Assembly (NCBI GenBank): GCA_949284545.1
Contig: CASDVX010000012.1
Span: 1 to 46,068, forward strand
DNA: 46,068 nt
Source of the DNA: an uncultured Eubacteriales bacterium
GTDB lineage: Bacteria > Bacillota > Clostridia > Oscillospirales > CAJFTT01
Direction: 5' to 3'
Shown: positions 24,601-32,521 of the stretch, piece after piece
How positions within the stretch are numbered: position 1 is the stretch's first letter
Layout: the number at the start of each line of letters is the position of its first letter
Position numbers and translations under genes: made by a program
Notes under the pieces: model-generated
Told to the model about the DNA's origin: nothing
Database searches by the model: none
The model's input: only the letters and a program-made list of their open reading frames with translations

Positions 24601-25623
24601 ATGTTCGCTTCTGATATAGGAATTGACCTCGGCACCGCAACGGTGCTTATTTACGTGAAAGGCCGCGGAGTGGTTTTGGATGAACCGTCGATAGTGGCGA
24701 TAGACACCGAGACAAAAGGCGTTCTGGCAGTTGGTGACGAAGCTCAGCGCATGGTGGGGCGCACTCCCGGGAACATCACCATCCTTCGCCCCCTGAAGGA
24801 CGGGGTGATTTCTTACTGCGACTACACGGAAGAAATGCTTAAGCGTTTTCTCCGCCGCGTGATAAAGCATACCATATTCAAGCCGCGCGTGTTGGTTTGC
24901 GTGCCCAGCGGTATCACGGACGTTGAAGAGCGGGCAATCATTGATGCGGCCTGCAACGCAGGAGCATCTAAAGCGTATATAATTGAAGAGCCGGTGGCGG
25001 CGGCTATCGGAGCCGGAATTGACATATCTCTCCCCCACGGCAATATGATAGTAGATATAGGAGGCGGTACAACTGACGTCGCAGTTATTTCCATGAATGA
25101 CGTTACGGTCTCCGCATCCATAAAGGTTGCCGGCAATAAATTTGACGACGTGCTTATAAAATACGTGAGAAACAAACACCGTATCCTTATCGGAGACGGC
25201 ACGGCCGAGCGTGTAAAGAAGGAAATCGGCAGCGTATGCATGGAGGAGGGCGACGAGGATAAAACCGTTGAAGTAAAGGGCCGCTGCCTTATGACAGGTC
25301 TTCCCAAAACTATCACGCTGAAGACCTCCGAAACAGTCGAAGCCTTCAGCGAATGCGCGTCCCATATAGTGGATGCTATCAAAAGCGTTCTTGAGCGCAC
25401 GCCCCCTGAATTAGTGGGAGATATTTTCCGCGACGGGATAACGATGACCGGGGGAGGTTCGCTGCTGAAAGGTCTGGACACACTTATTGCAAAGTCTACC
25501 GGTATCCCGGTGCGTATCGCGGACGACGCCGTGAGATGCGTTGTTTTCGGTACCGGAAAAGAGCTTGATTCCCTCTCCTACCGGCAGGACGGAATACTCA
25601 ACATCGCACGGCAGACAAGATAA
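24601..25623 (+). CDS. mreB: Rod shape-determining protein MreB family
   Basis: 340-residue bacterial actin that forms filaments under the membrane and guides sidewall synthesis. The N-terminus DIGIDLGTATVLIYV is the phosphate-1 loop, followed by IEEPVAAAIGAG and VDIGGGTTDVAVIS (phosphate 2, about residue 155) and ITMTGGGSLLKGLD (adenosine-binding segment, about 285). The ATG at 24601 follows AAAGGTGAG; the frame opens 12 bases earlier at a GTG. It might be MreB, Mbl or MreBH; the absence of mreC and mreD next to it suggests a separate paralogue such as Mbl. A strong terminator follows directly. Confidence 0.93.
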   Translation: MFASDIGIDLGTATVLIYVKGRGVVLDEPSIVAIDTETKGVLAVGDEAQRMVGRTPGNITILRPLKDGVISYCDYTEEMLKRFLRRVIKHTIFKPRVLVCVPSGITDVEERAIIDAACNAGASKAYIIEEPVAAAIGAGIDISLPHGNMIVDIGGGTTDVAVISMNDVTVSASIKVAGNKFDDVLIKYVRNKHRILIGDGTAERVKKEIGSVCMEEGDEDKTVEVKGRCLMTGLPKTITLKTSETVEAFSECASHIVDAIKSVLERTPPELVGDIFRDGITMTGGGSLLKGLDTLIAKSTGIPVRIADDAVRCVVFGTGKELDSLSYRQDGILNIARQTR

Positions 25624-25630
25624 AACCGCT

Positions 25631-25665
25631 CGCGCCGCAATTTCGTCAAATTGCGGCGCGTTTTT
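25631..25665 (+). terminator. Rho-independent terminator after mreB
   Basis: A perfect 13-bp stem (25631-25643 with 25648-25660), four-base loop and TTTTT. Confidence 0.95.
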
Positions 25666-25705
25666 ATGGCGCACGGCGCGTATATGCAGTATCATGTGTT
25701 TTTGA

Positions 25706-25735
25706 TTGACAGATGCACAATATGTATGGTAAAAT
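25706..25735 (+). promoter_or_regulatory. Promoter of the topoisomerase pair
   Basis: TTGACA (25706-25711), 18-base spacer, TAAAAT (25730-25735). Confidence 0.75.
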
Positions 25736-25762
25736 CACGGTGTTTAATGAATATTGACGGAG

Positions 25763-27754
25763 ATGAATGAATTGCCCGCAAGAAAAAGCAGCGAATACTC
25801 TAATGACAGTATACAAACACTTAAAGGAGCGGATCGGGTTCGCAAGCGTCCCGCCGTTATTTTCGGTTCGGACGGGCTTGACGGGTGCGAGCACGCTTTT
25901 TTTGAGATCCTTTCCAATTCCCTTGACGAAGCGCGGGAAGGTTACGGTTCTAAAATCATAATCACAAAGTACCTTGACGGCTCCGTGGAAGTGGAGGATT
26001 TCGGCCGCGGGTGCCCGGTTGACTATAATTCCGCAGAAGGCCGGTATAATTGGGAGCTCGTGTTCTGCGAGATGTATTCCGGCGGCAAGTACAGGAACAA
26101 CGACGGCGGTAACTATGAGTATTCGCTCGGTCTCAACGGCTTGGGCCTTTGCGCCACACAGTATTCCTCCGCCTGGATGGATGCTGAAATATACCGCGAT
26201 GGGTTTAAGTATAACCTGCATTTCAAAAAGGGAAATATTGACGGCGAAATGAGCAAGGTTCCGGCGGACAGGAAACCTACCGGGTCGCGCATACGCTGGC
26301 TCCCGGATACGGAAGTCTTTACGGACGTGGATATACCCACAGATTACTTTTTAGATACTATCAAGCGTCAGGCCGTGGTAAACCCCGGCATAAGATTCAT
26401 TTTCCGCAACCAGAACAATCGCTCTTTTGATACCACGGAGTATATATATCCTAACGGCATTACTGATTATGTAAATGAGCTTGCCGGAGACAGTTCCATT
26501 TCATCCGTACAGACCTGGTCTACTCAGCGCAGCGGCCGTGACCGCGAGGACCTTCCGGAGTACAAGGTAAAGATTACCGCCGCGCTCTGCTTTACAAATT
26601 CGTCGCCCAGAACCGAATACTACCATAACTCCAGCTGGCTGGAATACGGCGGTTCTCCCGAACGCGCGGTAAAGAGCGCGTTCGTGTCTCAGATTGATTC
26701 GTACCTGAAGCAGAACAATAAGTACAAGAAAAACGAAAGCAAGATAATTTTTTCGGATATTGAAGACTGCCTGCTGATTGTGATAAGCAGTTTTTCTACT
26801 CAGACATCTTATGAGAACCAGACCAAAAAAGCTATAAAAAACAAATTCATTCAGGAAGCGATGACCGACTTTTTCAAGCACCAGCTTGAGGTCTACTTCA
26901 TTGAAAATCCGCTTGAGGCTGAAAAAATCTGTACACAGGTGCTTGTAAACAAGCAGTCCCGCGAGGCCGCCGACAGACAGAGACTGGCCACAAAGACCAA
27001 GCTCGCAACCACGTTGGACATATCCAACCGTATCGACAGCCTTGCCGACTGCCGTTTTCACGATCCGGATGTCAGCGAGCTGTATATCGTTGAGGGAAAA
27101 TCCGCTCTCGGTTCCTGCAAAACGGCGAGAAATGCCGATTTTCAGGCTGTGATTGCAGTCAGGGGCAAAATACTCAACTGCCTCAAAGCGGAATACGATA
27201 AAATTTTCAAGAGCGATATCATTATCAACATAATCAAGGTGCTGGGATGCGGCGTGGAAGTCACTCACAAATCCAACAAGGAACAGTCTTTTGATCTGTC
27301 AAACCTGCGCTGGAACAAGGTCATAATATGCACGGACGCCGACGTGGACGGATATCAGATACGCACCCTCATACTTGCAATGTTTTACCGTCTCACTCCT
27401 ACCCTCATAGATAAGGGGTACGTTTATATAGCCGAGTCTCCCCTTTTCGAAATAACATGCAAGGGAGAAACGTATTTCGCATACACGGAAAAGGAGAAGT
27501 CGGAGATTACGTCGGGATTCGGAGGCGCCAAATTCACCGTGCAACGCTCAAAGGGTCTCGGTGAAAACGATGCGGAAATGATGTCTCTCACAACCATGAA
27601 CCCTGCTACCCGCAGGTTAATAAAGGTGACTCCGGATGACGTCAAAGCAACGGCTGATAAATTCGATTTGCTTCTTGGGAATAATCTTGCAGGCCGCAAG
27701 GAGTACATCTTTGCAAACGGAAGCAAGTATCTCGACATGCTTGATCTGGAATGA
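25763..27754 (+). CDS. Divergent type IIA topoisomerase subunit B (ParE/GyrB-like)
   Basis: 663 residues. It has the order of GyrB/ParE: GHKL ATPase (EILSNSLDE, DFGRGCPVD, and a glycine loop YSLGLNGLGL), transducer domain, Toprim domain with YIVEGKSALGS (canonical EGDSAGG, so Asp is replaced by Lys next to the catalytic Glu), RGKILN, the Mg-binding DADVDGYQIRT, and the QRSKGLGE C-terminal motif. It is more diverged than the main gyrase subunits of Firmicutes. The start is unclear: ATG at 25763 lies right against GGAG, while TTG at 25772 has better spacing. It is cotranscribed with the A-subunit gene starting 61 bases after its stop. Most likely it is the lineage's topoisomerase IV-like enzyme (chromosome decatenation), with gyrase encoded elsewhere; that is inference. 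Confidence 0.9.
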   Translation: MNELPARKSSEYSNDSIQTLKGADRVRKRPAVIFGSDGLDGCEHAFFEILSNSLDEAREGYGSKIIITKYLDGSVEVEDFGRGCPVDYNSAEGRYNWELVFCEMYSGGKYRNNDGGNYEYSLGLNGLGLCATQYSSAWMDAEIYRDGFKYNLHFKKGNIDGEMSKVPADRKPTGSRIRWLPDTEVFTDVDIPTDYFLDTIKRQAVVNPGIRFIFRNQNNRSFDTTEYIYPNGITDYVNELAGDSSISSVQTWSTQRSGRDREDLPEYKVKITAALCFTNSSPRTEYYHNSSWLEYGGSPERAVKSAFVSQIDSYLKQNNKYKKNESKIIFSDIEDCLLIVISSFSTQTSYENQTKKAIKNKFIQEAMTDFFKHQLEVYFIENPLEAEKICTQVLVNKQSREAADRQRLATKTKLATTLDISNRIDSLADCRFHDPDVSELYIVEGKSALGSCKTARNADFQAVIAVRGKILNCLKAEYDKIFKSDIIINIIKVLGCGVEVTHKSNKEQSFDLSNLRWNKVIICTDADVDGYQIRTLILAMFYRLTPTLIDKGYVYIAESPLFEITCKGETYFAYTEKEKSEITSGFGGAKFTVQRSKGLGENDAEMMSLTTMNPATRRLIKVTPDDVKATADKFDLLLGNNLAGRKEYIFANGSKYLDMLDLE

Positions 27755-27815
27755 TCCCGGTTCTGTTCCCTGCCGCTTCCCGGCAAAGATCATCCACTGA
27801 AAGGACGACATACTG

Positions 27816-30044
27816 ATGGCTAAAAAAAAGAATACCCAGGCCGAAAAAGCGTCGCAGTTCAAGGCCTCCGGTATAGTGCAGAGTCAATCCATAATAGACA
27901 CGCTTGAAATCAACTATATGCCGTACGCAATGAGCGTCATAATTTCCAGGGCCATTCCGGAAATAGACGGCTTTAAGCCTTCGCACCGAAAGCTGCTTTA
28001 TACGATGTACAAAAACGGGCTTCTCGACGGTCCGAGAACCAAGTCGGCCAACGTGGTGGGCAACACCATGCACCTCAATCCTCACGGTGATTCCGCCATA
28101 TACGACACAATGGTGCGTCTTGCCCGCGGAAATGAAACGCTGCTTCATCCTTATGTGGACAGCAAGGGCAATTTCGGCAAGGCGTATTCGCGAGACATGG
28201 AATGCGCCGCGTCACGTTATACCGAGGTAAAGCTTGAAAAAATATGCAACGAGCTTTTCCGCGATATAAACAAGGATACGGTGGATTTTGTGCCAAACTA
28301 CGACAATTCCACCACCGAACCGTGCCTCCTCCCGGTAAGTTTCCCCACCATACTCGTAAACATGAATCTCGGTATCGCCGTAGGTATGGCAAGCAATATC
28401 TGTTCCTTTAACCTGAAAGAGGTCTGTGAGACCACCATAGCGCTCATGCGCGACCCCGGCCACAATATTCTTTCTACCCTGACAGCGCCGGACTTTTGCG
28501 GCGGAGGACAGATACTCTATAATGCCGAGGAGATGCGCAGCATCGTTGACGAGGGGCTCGGCAACATAAAGGTCCGGGCGAAATATCACATTGATGAACA
28601 GTCCGGCAGCATTATAGTGGATCAGATACCGCCCACAACCACAGCTGAAGCGATAATTGACAAGATAGTGGATCTTGTAAAGACAAACAAAATAAAGGAT
28701 ATAACGAATGTCAAAGACCTTACTGACATAAACGGACTTCGCATATCTGTGGACGTGAAACGCGGCACAGATCCCCACAAGCTCATGCTGAAGCTTTTCA
28801 AGACCACTACGCTTGAAGATACTTTCTCCTGTAACTTTAACATCCTGGTAGGCGGAAATCCGATGGTTCTGGGAGTTCGGGATATACTTTTCGAGTGGAT
28901 AGCGTTCCGTACGGAGTGCATCAAGAGACGCGTTTATTTTGACCTCACCAGGAACAAAGAAAAGCTTCACAGGCTGAAGGCCCTTGAAATCATTCTTCTT
29001 GACATAGACAAGGCCGTAAAAATCGTGCGTGATACGGATGAAGAAGAAGAAGTCGTCCCCAATCTGATGATAGGATTCGGCATAGACAGAGAGCAGGCCG
29101 AGTACGTAGCTGAAATCAAGCTCCGTCACCTTAACCGGGAATATATCTGCAAACGTACGGCTGAGATCGGTGAGCTTGAAAGCTCCATAGCCGATATGGA
29201 GGGAGTCCTTTCTTCTAAGGCCAGAGTGCGGGACATTATCATAGAAGAGCTTGAAAATGTGATAGATCAATACTCTCAGGACCGTCGCAGCGAAATCGTC
29301 TATTCTTTTGAGGTGGACGACACTGCTGATACAGAAGACGCCGTTCAGGATTATGCCGTCAACGTATTTGTAACACGCGAAGGATATCTCAAAAAAATCA
29401 CTCCCGCGTCGCTGAGGATGTATTCCGAGCAGAAACTCAAGGACGGAGACGAGATCGTAAGCGTTACGGAGACCACAAATAATACCGACGTGCTTATTTT
29501 TACGGACAAACATCAATGCTATAAAACAAAGCTGTCTGAATTTCCGGACACAAAGGCGAGTGCGATAGGCGATTATCTTCCGGCAAAAGTCGGCATGGAA
29601 CAGGGAGAAAACGTTGTTTTCGTTGCGCTTGTCAAGGATTATACCGGGTATATCCTTTTTGCCTTTGAGAACGGCAAAGCTGCGAAAATCGAGATGTCGG
29701 CCTACGCTACAAAGACTAACCGCAAAAAGCTGATAGGCGCATACTGCGACAAATTTCCCCTTGCGGCAGCGGTGTATCTGGAGGCCGATCGTGAGCTGCT
29801 TTTCTCCTCGTCTTCAGGGCGGGTGCTTCTGGTTCATACAGGAGCTATTTCCGCGAAAAATTCGAAGAGCGCACAAGGGGTAAGCTGTATGACGCTGAAA
29901 AAGGGTCAGCGCGTCGTGTCGGTGAAGCCTTATGAAGAAGGAAGTCTTCTCTCGCCTCACAGGTACCGAGTCAAATCGCTTCCCGGAGCGGGAGCTATGC
30001 TTCAGGAAAAGGATACAGTCAAGCAGAATATGCTGGACTTTTGA
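27816..30044 (+). CDS. Divergent type IIA topoisomerase subunit A (ParC/GyrA-like)
   Basis: 742 residues with the GyrA/ParC breakage-reunion domain: AMSVIISRAIPEIDGFKPSHRK at the N-terminus, the winged-helix QRDR LNPHGDSAIYD (Ser and Asp at the usual fluoroquinolone-contact positions kept), and the active-site Tyr in SRYTE (Tyr135). A coiled-coil domain follows, then a C-terminal beta-pinwheel-like region of about 230 residues. I see no GyrA box (QRRGGKG-like), so DNA wrapping and supercoiling of the gyrase type are unlikely, which fits a topoisomerase IV-like decatenase. It follows the B-subunit gene in the same unit and ends at a bidirectional terminator. Confidence 0.9.
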   Translation: MAKKKNTQAEKASQFKASGIVQSQSIIDTLEINYMPYAMSVIISRAIPEIDGFKPSHRKLLYTMYKNGLLDGPRTKSANVVGNTMHLNPHGDSAIYDTMVRLARGNETLLHPYVDSKGNFGKAYSRDMECAASRYTEVKLEKICNELFRDINKDTVDFVPNYDNSTTEPCLLPVSFPTILVNMNLGIAVGMASNICSFNLKEVCETTIALMRDPGHNILSTLTAPDFCGGGQILYNAEEMRSIVDEGLGNIKVRAKYHIDEQSGSIIVDQIPPTTTAEAIIDKIVDLVKTNKIKDITNVKDLTDINGLRISVDVKRGTDPHKLMLKLFKTTTLEDTFSCNFNILVGGNPMVLGVRDILFEWIAFRTECIKRRVYFDLTRNKEKLHRLKALEIILLDIDKAVKIVRDTDEEEEVVPNLMIGFGIDREQAEYVAEIKLRHLNREYICKRTAEIGELESSIADMEGVLSSKARVRDIIIEELENVIDQYSQDRRSEIVYSFEVDDTADTEDAVQDYAVNVFVTREGYLKKITPASLRMYSEQKLKDGDEIVSVTETTNNTDVLIFTDKHQCYKTKLSEFPDTKASAIGDYLPAKVGMEQGENVVFVALVKDYTGYILFAFENGKAAKIEMSAYATKTNRKKLIGAYCDKFPLAAAVYLEADRELLFSSSSGRVLLVHTGAISAKNSKSAQGVSCMTLKKGQRVVSVKPYEEGSLLSPHRYRVKSLPGAGAMLQEKDTVKQNMLDF

Positions 30045-30070
30045 ACTCCGATAAACTCTGAAAACAACAA

Positions 30071-30120
30071 ACAGCCGTGAGGCGAACACCGTCCTTGATT
30101 CGCTTCACGGCTGTTTTATT
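30071..30120. terminator. Bidirectional terminator between the topoisomerase operon and acpP
   Basis: A 15-base stem with one G-U pair (30071-30085 with 30100-30114), followed by TTTATT on the plus strand and a TTTGTTGTTTT tract on the minus strand. Confidence 0.88.
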
Positions 30121-30135
30121 GTGCAGAATATACGT

Positions 30136-30366
30136 TTAACCCACAGTATCCTCGAGATAGTCTACAACGTCGCCTATCGTCTTGACATTTTCGAGCTGCT
30201 CATCGGGAACTTCTATTCCAAATTCATCTTCAAGCGCCATAATCAATTCAACCACGTCGAGGGAATCTGCCTTCAGGTCGTCGACAAAACCGGTTTCTCT
30301 GCTGAGAGTATCCTTCTCCACGTCAAACTGATTGGCGATAATTTCAATTGTTTTCTCATAAACCAT
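30136..30366 (-). CDS. acpP: Acyl carrier protein
   Basis: 76-residue acidic acyl carrier protein of fatty acid synthesis. The phosphopantetheine attachment Ser35 lies in ADSLDVVEL, and the rest has the usual helical pattern (ALEDEFGIEVPDE). GGAGGT lies seven bases before the ATG. It stands alone with its own perfect promoter rather than next to fab genes. A role with another thioester pathway cannot be excluded, but the sequence is of the ordinary fatty acid type. Confidence 0.96.
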   Translation of the reverse strand: MVYEKTIEIIANQFDVEKDTLSRETGFVDDLKADSLDVVELIMALEDEFGIEVPDEQLENVKTIGDVVDYLEDTVG

Positions 30367-30397
30367 GACAAAGACCTCCTATAAAATCACTGCAAAG

Positions 30398-30426
30398 ATT
30401 CTATACAAAAATCCACCTCTTGTCAA
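30398..30426 (-). promoter_or_regulatory. Promoter of acpP
   Basis: Minus strand: TTGACA (30421-30426), 17-base spacer, TAGAAT (30398-30403). Confidence 0.88.
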
Positions 30427-30483
30427 CAGCCGTTATACATTTTTTATAAAATACATACAAACAATATTTTCTTTATATTCCGA

Positions 30484-30512
30484 TTGACTTAGGCGGAAAA
30501 ATAGGTTACAAT
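30484..30512 (+). promoter_or_regulatory. Promoter of the DUF1292 gene
   Basis: TTGACT (30484-30489), 17-base spacer, TACAAT (30507-30512), about 32 bases before the ATG. Confidence 0.85.
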
Positions 30513-30544
30513 ACCCGTATAAAGCGAATAAAGGGGATACACAA

Positions 30545-30844
30545 ATGGATGACAATACGACACTTGTTCTTGAAGACGAAGACGGCAACGAAATTGAAGT
30601 TGAGATAATAGACACTCTCGAACACGAAGGCAAGATTTACGTAGCCATGATGGAAGCAATCACCGACCCCGAGCAGCTGCTTGACACCGACAGCGAATAC
30701 TATATTTTTGAGCTGGTAGACGGTGAAGGAGCTCAGGGCTTTGCTCCGGTCGAAGATGAGGGTCTTCTTGATGTCTTAGCAGAAAAGTTTGAGGCTATTT
30801 TCGACTCCTATGATGACGACGATGAGGAAGACGAAGAAAGCTAA
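30545..30844 (+). CDS. DUF1292 family protein (YrzB-like)
   Basis: 99 residues, very acidic. The middle shows the DUF1292 pattern LEDEDGNEIEVEIIDTLEHEGKIYVAMMEA and YIFELVDGEG, and the C-terminus is a run of Asp and Glu. The family is widespread in Firmicutes and often lies near alanyl-tRNA synthetase and RuvX genes; its function is not known. Here it has a perfect promoter and a noncoding RNA candidate right after it, and neither of the usual neighbours. Expression may therefore be tied to the RNA rather than to translation genes; this is inference. Confidence 0.88.
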   Translation: MDDNTTLVLEDEDGNEIEVEIIDTLEHEGKIYVAMMEAITDPEQLLDTDSEYYIFELVDGEGAQGFAPVEDEGLLDVLAEKFEAIFDSYDDDDEEDEES

Positions 30845-30855
30845 AATTTCATTTT

Positions 30856-31010
30856 TCCCTGCTTAGTGCGTGATTTTGCATTAAAAAACCTACACCTATT
30901 TAAGGGAATCCTAATCTCCTACGGCGGATTGCAGACCTCCCGCTTTACAGCGGACGAAGGGAGCGTGAACCCGAGGGCGGATACCCACCTGCACATACGC
31001 AGGGATTTTT
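30856..31010 (+). ncRNA. Structured noncoding RNA, 6S RNA candidate
   Basis: The stretch is not coding and folds into a long rod. TCCCTGC (30856-30862) pairs with GCAGGGA (30999-31005); GTGC (30866-30869) with GCAC (30991-30994); GGGAATCC (30904-30911) with GGATACCC (30979-30986, one mismatch); and CTCCC (30937-30941) with GGGAG (30959-30963) at the tip around a CCGC/GCGG hairpin. The gap between the second and fourth stems leaves an internal bubble, the hallmark of 6S RNA, which mimics an open promoter and binds sigma-A RNA polymerase. A T run follows the closing stem. Length about 155 nucleotides, slightly short for 6S. The start may be set by the TAAAAT at 30842-30847. Identity as 6S is likely but not proven from sequence alone. 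Confidence 0.55.
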
Positions 31011-31062
31011 ATTGCGGAACACGGCTCGGCGGGGATATTTTGTTTATAACTTCTGGCTTTGT

Positions 31063-31090
31063 GCGGCGCTTATGCGCCGCTTTTTATTTT
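31063..31090 (+). terminator. Rho-independent terminator
   Basis: GCGGCGC (31063-31069) and GCGCCGC (31074-31080) pair perfectly around a four-base loop, followed by TTTTTATTTT. It probably ends the DUF1292/RNA transcript. Confidence 0.9.
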
Positions 31091-31217
31091 ACCGCCAATG
31101 CCGTCGGCGAAGTTATTTTGCCCGATGCAAACGCGTACGTACATATGACAATATATATCATTGGAAACACGCTATGCCGGCTTTGTCTGTCCGGCCATAT
31201 TCTTTCTTAATGTGTAA

Positions 31218-31265
31218 AAACCGTTGTACGGTCTGCTGTTCTGCATACCGTACAGCGGTTTTATA
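31218..31265. terminator. Terminator hairpin of the unknown lipoprotein gene
   Basis: A 15-base stem with one G-U pair (31218-31232 with 31247-31261); T runs on both sides, five T on the minus strand after the stem. Confidence 0.8.
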
Positions 31266-31356
31266 TGCCGTAATTATTTCAAATGGTCCCCGCGGGGGAT
31301 ACCGCGCAATATTTGCTGCCACCGCACGAAGCGCATCTTTTGCGTGCGGAATCCGC

Positions 31357-32346
31357 TCAGCTGTCGGCAAGGCCGCTCAGGTCCAGAGTTACGGAGCGCT
31401 CTTCCAAAGTACCGTCGGAATTATAGTAGACATAATAGGCCAAGGTGCTGCCGGAATAGTCTGCGCCTTCACCGGGATCGTCGCCGGCCATCAGTGTGAT
31501 GCGGCAATAATGGGGTTCAGGCGACAGAAGACAGTTGACATCCCCCATCTGCTTGGTGGACGTCCAATCATCTACGGTCAGGCTCCGCAGCGCAACGTAA
31601 CCGTTGCCCTCCCCCTGGGCAAGAATATGCATGGTTACCCCCATGATGTGGCCGTCCGCTGCAGATACCCAGTAATTGGCATCCACTATCTGCACTTTGC
31701 CTTCGGCGTTGTCCAGCAGTACCCATTCATCGTTTTTCGGCGTCGGGAAAGGATCGGTGTTTTCAGGTTTGTCCCCCGGATAAACCGTAGCGCTGATCTC
31801 CACTTCCTCGTATATACTGCCGTATGACGAATATCCCAGAGTGACGTCAAATTTCAGTGACGTAATCTCTTCTATCCCTGCGTGTGCAAGCAGCGTCCGT
31901 GGCAGGGTCACCTTGATCGGGCGATCCGGTCCGCCGCCGATCATGTTATTGCTCTGCCTATCCTCATCGGTAAACTTAAAATCGTCGTAATGGAAGCGCA
32001 CACCGTTTACCGTTAACTGCATATCATAATATCCCGTATAATTCTGAGCGTCCGTGGCAGCTCTGTATGTGATTACATATGCATCCCCGGTGCTCTCTAT
32101 TGAGTCAATGCTGAACAGATAGTCCCCATCCTGATATATCGTTCCGGCCGTGAAATTTTCAAATTCCTTCGTGCCGGAACTTTCTTCAGACTCTCCCCCG
32201 CTGTTTTCTACTCCGTTGCTTACTGCGTCGGACGCGGCGCTCGCTTTGCTGTCGTCGCCGTCTTTGTCATCGTTTTTCTCTCCTCCGCAGCCAGTCAAAG
32301 CGCCGAGTATCATCAGCAATGTCAAAAAATAACACATTTTCTTCAC
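31357..32346 (-). CDS. Lipoprotein of unknown function with two related beta-rich halves
   Basis: 329 residues from a GTG at 32346 preceded by GGAGGAATTGAT. The signal peptide KKMCYFLTLLMILGAL ends at the lipobox LTGC, so the protein is anchored outside the membrane. A Ser/Asp/Glu-rich linker (to about residue 60) is followed by two regions of about 120 residues that look related: DGDYLFSIDSIEST and DNAEGKVQIVDANYW each begin a beta-rich stretch with a VNG/VDD turn, a proline-rich middle (LPRTLL, LSPEPHY) and a final strand. No enzyme motif is recognisable. It stands between a noncoding region and the MutS-like pair and is isolated by terminators on both sides. Confidence 0.85.
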   Translation of the reverse strand: MKKMCYFLTLLMILGALTGCGGEKNDDKDGDDSKASAASDAVSNGVENSGGESEESSGTKEFENFTAGTIYQDGDYLFSIDSIESTGDAYVITYRAATDAQNYTGYYDMQLTVNGVRFHYDDFKFTDEDRQSNNMIGGGPDRPIKVTLPRTLLAHAGIEEITSLKFDVTLGYSSYGSIYEEVEISATVYPGDKPENTDPFPTPKNDEWVLLDNAEGKVQIVDANYWVSAADGHIMGVTMHILAQGEGNGYVALRSLTVDDWTSTKQMGDVNCLLSPEPHYCRITLMAGDDPGEGADYSGSTLAYYVYYNSDGTLEERSVTLDLSGLADS

Positions 32347-32437
32347 ATCAATTCCTCCTTTGACTTAGGTTGCGCGGCAAGGCTCTCCTGCTCTGCGCAA
32401 ATAAGGCAAATTCGCCGTGCGGTTAACTGTATCGGTC

Positions 32438-32503
32438 AAAAACGGCAGGGAGGCTCCTGCTTTCGCGGAAACCTCCCTTTTTACGTCCATATCGGCCGTT
32501 TTT
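32438..32503. terminator. Terminator between the MutS-like pair and the lipoprotein gene
   Basis: An inner GGGAGG/CCTCCC stem (32448-32453 with 32472-32477) and an outer AAAAACGG/CCGTTTTT stem (32438-32445 with 32496-32503), each with T-rich tails; it works in both directions. Confidence 0.7.
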
Positions 32504-32521
32504 CTTTTCTCTGAAATTTGA

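Larger units (their letters stand above)
31011..31356. other. Noncoding stretch with several hairpins
   Basis: No convincing gene in either direction. It contains a strong plus-strand terminator (31063-31090), a GCCGG/CCGGC hairpin near 31174-31193, a bidirectional terminator (31218-31265), a GTCCCCGCGGGGGAT palindrome near 31287, and CCGCACG/CGTGCGG arms near 31323-31350. A further small RNA between 31090 and 31217 is possible; I see no clear promoter. Confidence 0.4.

Noticed and set aside
24544-25365. Minus-strand frame opposite mreB
   Set aside because: Antisense shadow; its start lies within mreB and there is no binding site.
28212-29516. Minus-strand open frame of 434 codons opposite the topoisomerase A gene
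   Set aside because: It lies wholly inside a clear GyrA/ParC-like gene, has no ribosome binding site or recognisable domain, and its sequence is what the codon bias of the real gene would give on the other strand.
31012-31827. Plus-strand open frame of 271 codons across the noncoding region and the lipoprotein gene
   Set aside because: It passes through two strong terminator hairpins and the antisense of the lipoprotein gene, and its translation has no domain features.
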